Origin: Bigelowiella natans CCMP2755
Taxonomy: Eukaryota > Cercozoa > Chlorarachniophyceae
Length of the DNA: 53,561 nt
Direction of reading: 5' to 3'
NCBI GenBank assembly: GCA_000320545.1
Contig: ADNK01001460.1
Coordinates: 1 to 53,561, forward strand
In this document: piece by piece, positions 33,332 to 45,500 of the stretch
How the letters are laid out: every line of letters starts with the position of its first letter
Position numbering within the stretch: position 1 is the first letter of the stretch
The notes under the pieces: generated by a model
What the model was told of the DNA's origin: nothing
The model's database searches: none
What the model saw: only the letters and a program-made list of their open reading frames with translations
Program-made: the position numbers and the translations under genes

Positions 33332-36300
33332 CTGCGGGAAATCTCTGAAAGTGCCGTCTTCAATCACACGATCAATGTGGTGAGCGACCTGAGCGGAATG
33401 TATGACTTTAGATGATATTCCTGATTTATTATCGGTACGAGTTCCGTACGCACGTGTTCATCATCACAGGGCATTTTAAAATCGATCGATCTATGATACC
33501 TTTAAAAGCTCGTGATATTTTTTTTTCGTTGGATCGTGCTGATACGCCTGAAATAGAATCTCATATTCGTAAAATGCAAGAATCTTTAGTTGACAAGATA
33601 CCTTTCTCATAACGGTAGTTGCCACTCGCTTTAACAATCGATAAATTTCGTCAGCAACACGTATGCTTTCACGTTTCTATCATTTCGTTGAATAATATGG
33701 TTCTCATTAGATATTTACAAGATGGGCGCTCGAAACTTACGCGAGTCGCTTCGTCAATTCCCTCTGTCATAGAGCCTAATGAAAAAATGATGCTACTTTA
33801 AAAAAAACATAGTTGCAAGTAAAAATTAAAAATCTATGCAAACCACTTGTCTCAATCTGGCCCTTAAGTAATTCCAGATCTCTAGCTATCATTTCAAGTC
33901 CTTTACGGTGAAGCCTCAAGGCTTTTTCTTCATCATTTCGCCTAAGAATGCAATATACTGGTAATGCTGATGAGAGAATTAAACTCATGTTGCCTTGCTC
34001 TTGCTCTTCGCTCCTTTTCTTGCCGCCTTGCAAGTTCAAGAATACCCAAGAACTCTATCTGCAATTGCCTATACCTTCCTTGGATATAAAAGCTTTAAAG
34101 ATAATTGAACGAGAAGGACAAACTATATTGAAAATCAATTACCTTTTTGGAATTTTCGTTTTGTTTCTTTGGGAATTCTATAGCCTTGCGACTCAATTAT
34201 GTTAAGATATCTATGCAAAGAGAGTGTATCGTTTATTCCAACAAAACACATTGACATTGACAACCTTTTCCCCTCTTCTTTCTCAGAATCGAAGTTTTGC
34301 AGCACGAGGCTACACATTAGTTGTAGGACCTTCGAACAAATATTTCATTTGAAGTTCAACTTCTCATGGCATGGTATCATCGCAAATTTACATGAAGAAG
34401 TCCACCATACTCCTTCTTCTTCTTCAAAGCCATCCTATAATGATGAGAATGCCAGCTATTTGATAGCATTGAATAACCTGAAAACGTTTGGACCTTTCCT
34501 TTTCTGCAGTCGCCTTTTAAATTATTTAATAACTGATGAATTACAGCAAGCGAGTAATGTATAAATGTAGGAATGTACCCCGAAAATAGCTTCGAGAATA
34601 AATTTATTCATATATCTAGTTTCATAATAACAAGTATATCACATCTCACTACATCACTACATAGAAATAATATCAAATCTTGCCTTTTTTTCCTCTCTAA
34701 TTTCAGTTTGAATTTTCCTTCTTTCAGTCCATAATCATAAACATTCTTTTAGAATGGCAGAAAAAAAGAGAAAACTTATCTTTACGCAAGATTGTATCAC
34801 GACTAAAGTAAGGCAGTGACCAGAGGTGGTGGTCTAGGCTTTCGATGCAACGATGAAGGTACCAACTGTGTTTCCTGAGGCTAAGACGGCATAATTTACA
34901 CTACTGGTTGCATTGATTTGATGATGTCTTCCAACTAGACACTTGGGATACTACCGGAGCATGTTTTGCATATTTTGACTGTAACAGTGGACTGGATGCA
35001 CCAAAGCTATGGGGTAATACGCACATAAGATTGGTTCACAACAGCTTTATTGGATTATACACCTTTTCACATCAGCCGTCCTTCTTTCTTCCTCGTACTT
35101 CTGCTTTCCTCTTGGCAGTAAACAAAATAATTAATATTTGAAGCTCGATATCTGTAAAATCCAAGAATTCCTATCTATGATCCTGATGAAAGTTCTCACT
35201 TTTTGATGACAGCCAGTAACGTATTTTTATTCGTTCCTCGAAATGACTTTGCAAACTGAAAATTGTTCATAGCATAGCAGCATAGCAAAGAATGTGTTTA
35301 ATTTCAGTGTTTTTGTTAATTCACATCGTTCACCATATAGATGCTTACACTTGATAACTCCATCTCCTGTATATTTTCCTGATTATCATTCCTGTGGCCG
35401 ACAACAGCGCCTGCAGAGGTGTGAACGTAATACAAACTTACTGATAACTTGACATGCCCTTTGTACCTTGGGAAGCTAGATATTCCAACACGTTTTCCCA
35501 TCCATAGTAATAGGCCAACATCAGTGGAGAATCTACGTAACAGTCAGTCCTGTAAGGAATTAAAATTGTAATTCCAGTGGGTAAACATAATACTTCTGTT
35601 GTAGTTTCTTGCTTCAATGCCTATTTGGAAAAATTCAACCAATAGCCGCACCTTTGAATGATTAGATAGTAACATGGAGCGGTACACATCAGCATCATTC
35701 CGTAAGATAGAAATTGACAAGCAAATATTTGATGGTATTTATCAAGTAAATTTAATTTCTCCTAACCATATCTAAGTGTCCCCCAAGCGATGCAAGATGG
35801 AGAGCAGAGTTTGACTTCTTGTCTCTAAGGTACTTATGAACAACACATTACATGAAGATAACTATAATGCGGTATAAAGTATCAGGCTTTCAAAGTTTTC
35901 GGAAATGTAACATAGCACTTTTCAACCTCTAATTTCTCTCCCGTGTCTTCAAAACAAAGATAATAGAGAACATGGGTGTGCCCGTACACGGATGCACATA
36001 ACCTGATGCTTACTGTTAGTCATTCAAGCATATTTATCTGAGATAAGCTCTTTTACCTTGCATCCCATCCCTCGTTGTTTTTCTGAATTTAGCAAAAATT
36101 AAGAACGTATGAAAGAAGTCAGAGGTAGATCAACCAAGTGTATTGAAGCTCCTCCGTGTTTTTTTCGCATACTTTCGTGCAACAGAGAGACCACGCTCAA
36201 CCATCCTGCAAGTAAATAAACCCAATTAGTCTCTCATTTGGAGTCCATTTTGAGTTGGCACTTGCCTTCGGAAGCAGCAGCACAAAGGGCAGTATTACTG

Positions 36301-36929
36301 CAGTTCAAAACGCTCAATCATTTGTTCAGAAAATGTTCAAAAGTTTCATTTATTTGGTTTACCCCTGGAAGTCCTGAAGAGAGACGTCAGCGTGATAAAT
36401 TGCTCCGGCCCTTTTCTCATGATTGTGCTTCACACTATCGTCCTCTTCCAGAAGAATCTTTAAATTCAATTTTGATTATGCCATAAGAAAATCTAAAGGA
36501 CAACTTGTCTACAAATGACCTGCACAAATTCATAGCATCCGAGCCTTGCAGCTCGAATCCTACAACATTGGTGTACTAAATCGGTTGTGCTAACGTGACC
36601 GAAACTATATTAGAGTTTGATCAAATATTTACAATGGCGTTTCCCCTGTCTGTGTGTCCCGCCAATTTGCATTAGCCTTGTTCAACAGATCCTTATGTGT
36701 GTGTGAAAGGAACTATATTGGAAATTCCCGTGTGAAATTTAAGAATGGTTTGTAATGCCTTAAATTCGATATCATCGACAAAGCGCTTGAATTCTTGATT
36801 GTCATCTTCAAGATTAGATAATCCATCTACATTGCAATTTACACATGTCATCCATGCACAACCCCGATCAACTACGGTAACCTTTTGAAATAATTTTGAA
36901 GAACTTTTTCCCGTTGGCTTCGAATTCAT
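33332..36929 (-). CDS. Ankyrin-repeat protein with IQ-like motif and coiled coil
   Basis: Probably one AT-rich, multi-exon minus-strand gene; joining is partly inferred. The Met-initiated N-terminal exon starts at 36929 (MNSKPTGKSSSKLFQKVTVV). Ankyrin-type segments follow toward lower coordinates: about 36360-36475 (ILLEEDDSVKHNHEKRAGAI), about 36269-36300 (NTALCAAASEG), about 36100-36200 (SVVSLLHESMRKKHGG), 35880-36010 (LCASVYGHTHVLYYLC), 35767-35832 (NSALHLASLGGHLDM) and 35442-35549 (DSPLMLAYYYGWENVLEYLA). The C-terminal part has an IQ-like/coiled stretch from 34092 (FYIQGRYRQLQIEFLGILEL, RRQEKERRARARQ), then RRNDEEKALRLHRKGLEM, and exons 33741-33775, 33614-33676, 33500-33547 and 33332-33388 (HHIDRVIEDGTF) that agree in phase. 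Ankyrin plus IQ suggests a calmodulin-binding scaffold. Between about 33945 and 33965 the frame shifts by one base with no room for an ordinary intron. Not every exon in 34.1-35.4 kb is resolved, and it could be two genes. Confidence 0.55.
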
Positions 36930-39469
36930 CTTCCAGCTGAGTTTTTAAACATTTTACACTGGGAGAACATTATCAAGAGTGTGCTAGTTTCACCTTAGAG
37001 GAAGCCCTCAGGAGAGACTTTGTTGCCATTATTTTCTCAATGGAGTTTCGCTGTTTGCTTTTAACATTTGTGTTCTCAGAATGTCTTCCAGCACAAACCC
37101 ATGCGATTTGACGTTAAATGATAGTACTATGTGGATCCAATGTCGCAACAACAAAATTCCCGGCCAACACAGAGAACACTTTTAGGTAAAAAGGCAAGGA
37201 AACCATCCAATGGTTTGTTGCCCAGTTTTTTATGGCTTGGTAGACGCTCATTAGTGTCACCAGAATCACTGGTGGGCGGAAGAAAAAATGCAAGCTGGAC
37301 AAAATTTGATTGTTTCTCAAGAATCATTGCTGTTCCACGTCGCTTTGAACTTTGGAACTTCTTTGTGCATCAAAGGGAAGGAGAATCTTCCAAAGAAATC
37401 TGTGATTGAGGCATGCCAGCATGTCTGTGCCACCATCCTTGTCACCATTGAATTGCCTCATCGTGCCGAACGTTTGCGATGTGTGTCGTCAACGTGACAG
37501 CACGTGCAGTGTGCGACGTGATTGTGCGTGCACGCACCACGTGTTCCAGCGTTGTGCCAGGTCTGTCGTTGCGTGCGACAGGCACCAGCACGCAGCAACG
37601 TCGTTGCACGCATCACCATCAGTTGTGCCACGCACACACACGTGCACTGCGTGCACACAACAACGCTGATGTGCGAACGATGGTCCTCACAAAGTCAAAA
37701 CGCACACAGAGGAGAACGTGCACCGAGCAATGCTGCGTGGTTCACTGTCGTGCCAGCGTGCTGCGTGCCCACCTGCGTCTGCCAGTCTGGCTAACAGGGT
37801 GTGTGTCACCCTGGCTCGCACAAGCCAGCAAGCTGCCAAGGTTGCATGTTGCGAGATCAGCGTCGTGAAGCTTTCGTTGAGGACGTGTGCTGAACTCGTG
37901 TGCGCGTGCACGAGTGACAAGTGCCTGCGTGCTAGCGTGGTCGTGCACCCCGCGTGCACGCCTTTGTGAGTTGTGTGGCGGTGAGACAAACTGGCAAGAC
38001 AACATCCACGCCTCACTTGATCACGCAATGTGTGAACAGCTGGATGCACAATCACATCAATGCTTCCAATCGACCCTTTTGTTCGTTCCATTGCAATCGC
38101 GCTCCTCGATGCGATGTTTCCTTGATTGATGACGACACAGACCGATTGCTGAAAACAGACACTCGCGCAAGAACCACACGTCCTGACGTGCGCGGAAAAC
38201 ACGAGCATCATCATGCAGCAGCATCCACAAACAAGTGTTTGAAAAAACACATTGCGAGGACTTGTTGTAAGGATCCCTCGCGTGTGCGCACGACAGAGCT
38301 CACAACAGTGTCAGCGAGCACGCAAATCACTGCCTTGTTCATCGTGACAAGTGGAAAAGAGCGAAGTTTCTTGCACAGCAGAACCTGGAGATTCTCAGTG
38401 CTCACAACTGTTTGTTGTTTGCTGACAAGCTGGCACGTACAACGTCCAACTAGCTGCACTGGTCGGTGTCTCCACCCATCGGGCTCGTGGACAGCACCAG
38501 AGCAGCAGAACGTTGAACGTTGAACACTCAGAACCATGGATCAATGGAGCGATTGAAAGGATCATGAGTTCCATGAATGTGGTGCAGCTGAAAATGGAAA
38601 GAAAGAATTGGTTTCGCCGTTGGAGCAGTTGAAAGGATCCACAGGACCGTGGACAGGCTGACTCCGTGTCCTCCCCAAACAACCAACTGGAACGCCAAGA
38701 AATGAATCATGGGACACGCTGACTCATCCGTGTCCTCCATTAAACCTTGAATGAATGAATGAACAATGAACAATGAACAATGAATAAAGCGTTGATCAAA
38801 TCTACATGCAGATGAATTGGTTCCAAGAGGGGATCAAGTCTGCAAGGATCATCGGAGTGTGCTGACCTGTGCCATCTGCTCCCACCCCAGGAAGAAGATT
38901 GAACATTGAACTTCGCATTGTTGCAAAAACTACGAGATGACACTGGGATTTTTCCAAACTTACAAAAAATGTAGGACATTTTTGCCAAAAAAAGAGTCGC
39001 GTTTCATGGGGTGTTGGTGTTCATCCTGGATGCCGAAACATCACAGCCCAAGAGCTTGATGTTATTCATCCTTGCGACATTGAATTAATGCTTGTCACAT
39101 TGGGAAAACGGCCGATTCTAAGCTTGCTAACAGCTGCTTGATGTATGATGCCCACACGTGGATTCGCCTTCCGCAGTGTACCGCGGTTGTAACCGCCACA
39201 GGGAGACGGAACACTTGATGGCTCACTCTTGATAATAAAATTATTATTGAAGTGGACGCGGGGCTGTGCGTAGTCTGTATTGAAATCAGCTAATTGGTTG
39301 CTCCCCCCTACCACAGCAGGTGGTGGCAGGTATGTTTCCTATTCAGCTTAGATGCGGTTGTGTGGATAAGAAAATTCAACATTTAATTTAGAGTTGAAAC
39401 CTTTTTAGAAAGAAATAATCATATAGACATTTCCCCCATCATTCCCAATCTCTCCATCAGGTTCAAGAG
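36930..39469. other. Gene-poor spacer, no gene supported
   Basis: From 37440 to 38500 the DNA is GC-richer with many GTGCGTGCACGC-type words and long but meaningless open frames in several phases. A small array of AATGAAC/AACAATG words lies at about 38749-38786, and TTGAACGTTGAAC at about 38512-38526. It may be a decayed repetitive element; no terminal repeats or transposase motif were seen. Confidence 0.5.
38749..38786. repeat. ATGA/AACAATG minisatellite
   Basis: Short tandem words ATGA then GAACAAT repeated about three times each. Confidence 0.85.
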
Positions 39470-40733
39470 ATGCTTGTTTTCCAACTCTGTTTCCTCCCTT
39501 TGACTTTGCTGCTGACATCGGAGACGGCTTTGGGCAACACAACATTTGCTCCAACTGCTAGAGGGTTTTCTGGTTGGCAGGCATCTCAACGATTGAACTT
39601 AATGTATAGTGACACAAACAATTCTAAGACACACTATGTTTATCTTTCATGAATCGGTGTGTAGGCTTAGTGCATGATTTTCTTTTCCATATTTGGAAGC
39701 GAGGAGGCGCAATGCTGAAGCTAATACCATAATGAATATTTTCGTTCTCAACTTATGAGTGTTGTTCATGACAACAGATTCTACACGAATGCCGTTCTGC
39801 CTCCGGGATCAACCAAACTCTATGGAACCACGGTGACTGTTTTTTCCGGGAAACTAACGACCAAATTCGAATACGTTATTGTCATTGATTGGGGGCTCTC
39901 TTCAGATATTAGGTTTATTTCAAACGGACCTGAGCAACAACTTTATCACGATACCCATTTCTACAGTATTTGATGGTTCGCCTTGTCGATGCTTGTTGCT
40001 CAGTCTAGCTGTGACTATTTAAAGAGATTTTCAATAATATGGAGCAGGGCAGCAAGATGGTGCGCTTTGGCAAGCAAGATTTGATACTCTTTACGGACTT
40101 GAGAACGATCCTTATCACACGGCTTCAACGCGTCTGTACGCCACTGATCAAGGGGTACTGAAAATCACTAAATAGTGAATAAATGCAAGAATAAGAGACT
40201 GGGAAGACTTAATTCGAACCAGACCCCGACGTTACTATTTATGTGTATGTGTGTTTGTGAATAATGCATGTTTTAATTGAGTTGACGATAAGTTTACGTT
40301 TCGCCCATGTCCTATGCATTTCCTATCACTTTTTCTCTTTGCAGAACCATAATATACGGCAAGTTGATATCGGTGGACAAGTAACGACTCTGGCAGGATG
40401 GGAAAAGCAGGGGTACACAAAACGATTCAAATAATTTTGTCTATGAGCCATCACGTGCACGTCAAGTCGCACACTGATAGTTATGGCTAAATAATTGCAT
40501 CAACGCAAAAATGATGTCGTGTCTATGGTTCTCCAGCCAGAAATCCGGGTCAAGGGATGGCAACGGAAATGAAGCACGATTTTCATCCCCAGCGGGAATG
40601 GCAGTTGCCAAGGTACTGGTTGGTGTTGGAAAGAAAGTTAAGAAGAAAGAGGGGTGGTAATCTGTTTATTTAGCGTGATGGTTTCTCGATTTGCTTGCAC
40701 ACTATTCTCCACACATATACTCATAAAATTGAC

Positions 40734-40764
<31 letters not shown>

Positions 40765-41742
40765 CAGCTGCGACATTCATGTTTTTTTCCCAAGTAGATG
40801 CAATTTGATTCAGAGGTTCAGCACTTCCATATGTTGTCAAAATAGTCAAATTCGGGATCGCGCGTGCTCTGGGTAGCAGGGTCGGGAAATCATGTGATTC
40901 GAGCAATATCCACAGCAGGACAGGTAATCGCAACAATCAGTCAGCAATCTGCCCGCACACGCGCGTCTGTGAGTACACAATGCATATATTTGTTCTTGTC
41001 ATTCTGTTGGTTACAGGTCACCACAATCGCTGGAATAGCGGGTACCTTACACATAAAACCCGAAATAATAGAGGCAAACGTCACTTATCCCTGGTATCTT
41101 TAAGGCTCCCCTGGCTATATTGACGGCGAAGCTTCGATTGCTCAATTTTCGGGACCAACGGGTGATGATACAACGCACGGATGCCAAAAGTTCATTCTCC
41201 TCTACTCCGTCAACCAAAGCCTTCGTTCGGCGTATTGAGTACACGGAGATGTCCTTCAGGGGCAGGGCCATAGCGATGACTCTTGCTCTGGCTCTGGCTC
41301 GTGCTCTTTGTGTGTTTAGGCACAAATATGATATCCGACAGCATAGGGATGCACCCATGTAGAAATTCTCATTCCAGTGCTGAAACATGCTGTTGCTGTT
41401 TGCTTCGTAGGCCTCGCGTTTTTCAACGCAAGTACAGGTAGTTGGAAGGCTCTAGTAACTTTCTCACGATACCAAAATGAGTTGACTTGAGGATATATGT
41501 TTACCGTGTAGGCTTGGAGCTGTACGTCACCGAGGTCAATAATCAAGTGGTCAGGAAAGTTGAAATGACAGCGAACCTGCAGCCCGTGACCGTCACCACC
41601 GTGGCCGGGACTTATAATCAGCAGTAATGCTGCAACGCGAGCAATAGCTTACCTTCTTTCGTGCTTGCATATCAGTGATTTATCCATTCATGTTTCCCTA
41701 TATTTGGACTTTATGTTAAAGTCAGTATAGACACAATTACAG

Positions 41743-41813
<71 letters not shown>

Positions 41814-42536
41814 AGAGAAAGAGGGAGGGAGGGAGAGAGAGAGAGAGAGAGAAGGAGAAAGAGAAGGAGAGAGAGAAGGGTGCTAATAAGATTCCTGTTG
41901 CGTAGAGGATTGAGGGACGGAGCGGCTAGCAGCGCATGGTTCTATCAACCAAATTACATCGAAGTCACAAAAACTCTGGAAGAGCTGCCGATAGCGTACG
42001 TCTCCGATCAGGTTTTGAAATCCCTGATTCGCACATGCGACACATAGAAAGATGCCTTGAATGCACACAGTGGAAATGACTTCTCATGTCCAGACACACA
42101 ATCAACCACCATAGTGTGCACACACGCACGCATACAGGGTGAGAACGAGTGTAGCAGTACTTCTTCAGAATCCTGAATGATGTGTTGCCTTTGATACTCT
42201 CCAGAGTTCGGCGGTCAGAGCGATCTCTCTCACTTCAAACATCGTCTATTCAGTTATCGGAAACGGTCGGTTCGGTTTAGCATAGAATTGGTTATACTTC
42301 ACATTGAGGAGCGTGTGTCCCAGACGCAAAAACAATTCAATGTTTTGTTTGCCTTCACCCTGCATAATTCTTCTGAAAGGGACGCAAGGCTCCAATGATG
42401 GGGTCGGGCAGGATGCACGCATTGGGCCTACGAGCTGGTAGCTTGCCTTAACCCGATCTCACCAGATGCTCTCTGCCGCAGATGTAGTTGGGGCGATTCC
42501 TTGACGGATCCAAAGCTATTTCTAATCTGCTCTTAT

Positions 42537-42580
<44 letters not shown>

Positions 42581-45500
42581 TCTGGGTGGGTATGACAGTG
42601 TCATTGCAGACTATCAGATGGGGCCAACCACGCTGTGGGCGACCGATTCTTCTTATGGGCTCAGGCTGATCACGGCTATAACCAGCTCGCCTACGGTCAC
42701 CCCTTTTGTGCGCCACAACCAACTCTGAAGTTTTTTTTGCCTTCGTTCACCATTAACACTGCGTTCAATAGAATACATGAAGAGAAAAGTGAGCGTAATG
42801 ACATCATACAATCTCCCCCCAAATTGAATGGCTGCCAACGTCTTACTGATGAAGATGCAATCCATCTACTTCTGGCTCAGGCGAACCCAATAACAATCTC
42901 CCCTCAAACTTCCTCCCCGACATCTTCATCACCTTCCGCTGCACCATCTTGCTTGCCATCAGAGACACCATCCTTCGCTCCGACATTTTCTCCCCTCACT
43001 TCCCTTCCTACTTCATCGCCTACTTCCTCGCCAGAGTCTCAAACACCATCGTTACATCCATCCTCCTCCCCGTCATTCAATCCGACATTTTCTCCCCTCA
43101 CTTCCCTTCCTACTTCATCGCCTACTTCCTCGCCAGAGTCTCAAACACCATCGTTATATCCATCCTCCTCCCCGTCATTCAATCCGACTTTCACTCCGCT
43201 CACTTTTCTGCCGACTTCAACTTCTTTTTCTCCAACTCAGTCCCCATCTTCAGCACCCAGTACAGTGGCCCCGACGACGGAGTCACCGATCTTGAGCAGC
43301 ATCCAAGGCTTTGGCCTGGCGCCTCTCGTCGTGGAGACCGAGGAAGAGCTACCGCCGTGGGAGCTATATAACGAAGATGGCAAGTTTCAACTTCCACCGC
43401 CAGCAATTGTAGAAGGCGGCAGCCATGCGATTGGTTTGTTCATGGTCAAAAACCTGCTTCCGAATACACAAACGTTATCAGTGACCTGCACGGGCGTTGA
43501 CAATCGAGTTCGCGTCCAGATCCTGGTAGGAACCGCCACGTCTACACCCTCCGCCGACGGGGCTGTCGGCGTTATCCTCTCAGGGAGAGACCCCACACGA
43601 TTCTCTTGTGAATCATACACAAGCAACAGCTCAACTCTGGTCAAATGCAACGGCGGAGATGTCCGTTGGCACCAGGGCGTTATTGGACCTCAGCAGTGTA
43701 CCTTTCCGTACCTAGTTTCACTATCTGTAGTCGAAGAAGATTTCATCTGTCCATTCCTACCGCATGAGGGCCAAGGCGCCTCCTCAGAAGCAAGCAGCCT
43801 TGGTGTATTTCGCCTCCGGGCATTAGACAACGGCCAAGAGACGTCGGAAGGATATTCGAATTCAGGGCTTTCTTGCACGACAGCGAGTCTCACGAGTGGA
43901 GCTACGGGTGAATTTCGAGTCGGTGTGACGATTAGAGACGTAGTGTTCCCAGAAATCACCGACTTTCTGGTAGAGCTTCCAACTTCCGGATTCAGATCAT
44001 CAGTTATATCGAATGACGGTCCCTTGTCGCTTGTTTCTGACGTTTCGGAGCCTTCTTCTTCCTCTACCTGGAGAAGGCTAGGGTATGCTGTGACTCTCTC
44101 CTCAGCGACGCGTGTGATAGTGACGTTTAAGCAAGTGGAAGGGGTCCCAGGGCTTGGAGATGCCCGCTGTCCGCAGGTTGTTTTTCTTTTTGTATTCAAA
44201 TGTAATTTGGCACGCGACCATGCAATTCCGCTTGTATCAAACAGGTCACGGTTGGCGGAGTCAATGTCTCTCTGGAATCCTGCTTCGCTCAGAACGTAAC
44301 TTTTTTGACACCGTCGTTCGCAGCGCTTTGCTCCGACCCTCGCAGCGACTGCGGATACCACCGCGTCCGTATCAAGAATCCCGATAAAATGACATCATTG
44401 AGGGCGAAGGGCGGTGTTGTCGAATGCCCCGGGAAGTGTCCGTTGGCGGGTTTGGGTTTCTTTTATACACCGAGATGCGTAGGGTACATGGCTCCGGAAG
44501 AGTGTAGCACATTGACAGAAGATCAGCAAGATCGATGCGCGTACGGTAACTCCTTCCAGATAACCATGGATGCTTGCTTGCTCCGAGACCTTGGCCGCAG
44601 AGTCTGAAACATGTTCATGGAAATTTGCAGGCGCTGGAGATGCGTGTCGGAAGTGCGACCCGAACGCGATTTGTCCGGGAGGCTTTCGCATGTGGCCTGG
44701 GTAACGAAGCTGCGGGAAGTTGAACGTTGCATCTCGGCAGTTGTTCTTTTCTTCTATTTTCGGTTTGCAAGCCGCCACCCCTCCTAATCCATATCTCTTC
44801 CAGCATTGGCCACTGGACGTCTCACGAGAGGGCGGGATCGGTGATCTTGTGTCCGAGTCCTGCCGATGTCCGCTGCCTTGGATGGGACTATGCAAGATCC
44901 GAGTCAAGGTGTGGGGACGGGTACACTGGCACGCAATGCGCCTCTTGTTCTGATGGGTAAGTCATCGTTCCGGAAGATGTTCCTAGTTGGATAAGAAGAA
45001 ATTACGAATGTAATGCAGGTACTATAAACGGCTGAATGAATGTGTTATCTGCCCCGAGGAGTCTCAGAGAATTGTCACGCTCCTGTTGGTAGTCTCCATT
45101 GCTATTGTACTCTTCTTAGTGACATATACGTGCCAGCTGCTGTCTCCTATGGTACGGGGTCGCCCAGAACTCAAAGGACTCGTGATGTGGCAAACTAAGG
45201 ACTTCGTCGTGTGGAGCTTAAAAACGATTCAGCTGGCGTCGATGGTTATCGTAACCGCAGGAGCAACGGCGCCAGCCGCCCAGGAGCTCTTCACTTGGAT
45301 CAACATTCTGAACATCAATTTTGAGGTCATCGCACCCGAGTGCTACTCTTCCACGATGCACGTGTTCCTGTTTGAGAAAGTTCTGTTTTCCACGGTCCTG
45401 GCCGCCCTGGTTTTGATGCACGGCCCCCCGAAGTGCCTCAAGCGATGTCGAATAGGCAACCGATTTCCGCTTCTAGGCCCAAGGCTCTACAATCTTCTCG

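Noticed and set aside
36238-36486. 82-codon plus-strand open frame
   Set aside because: The minus strand of the same segment encodes ankyrin-type exons, so this is a shadow.
37687-38250. 187-codon minus-strand open frame with many Cys, His and Arg residues
   Set aside because: It lies in the GTGC-rich block, where all frames are open. No domain, no splice sites, and composition follows the repeat words.
42635-42880. N-terminal 80 codons of a long plus-strand open frame ending at 44299
   Set aside because: The propeller reading of 42618-42695 is in another frame and splices in phase to 42881, so this stretch is probably intron.
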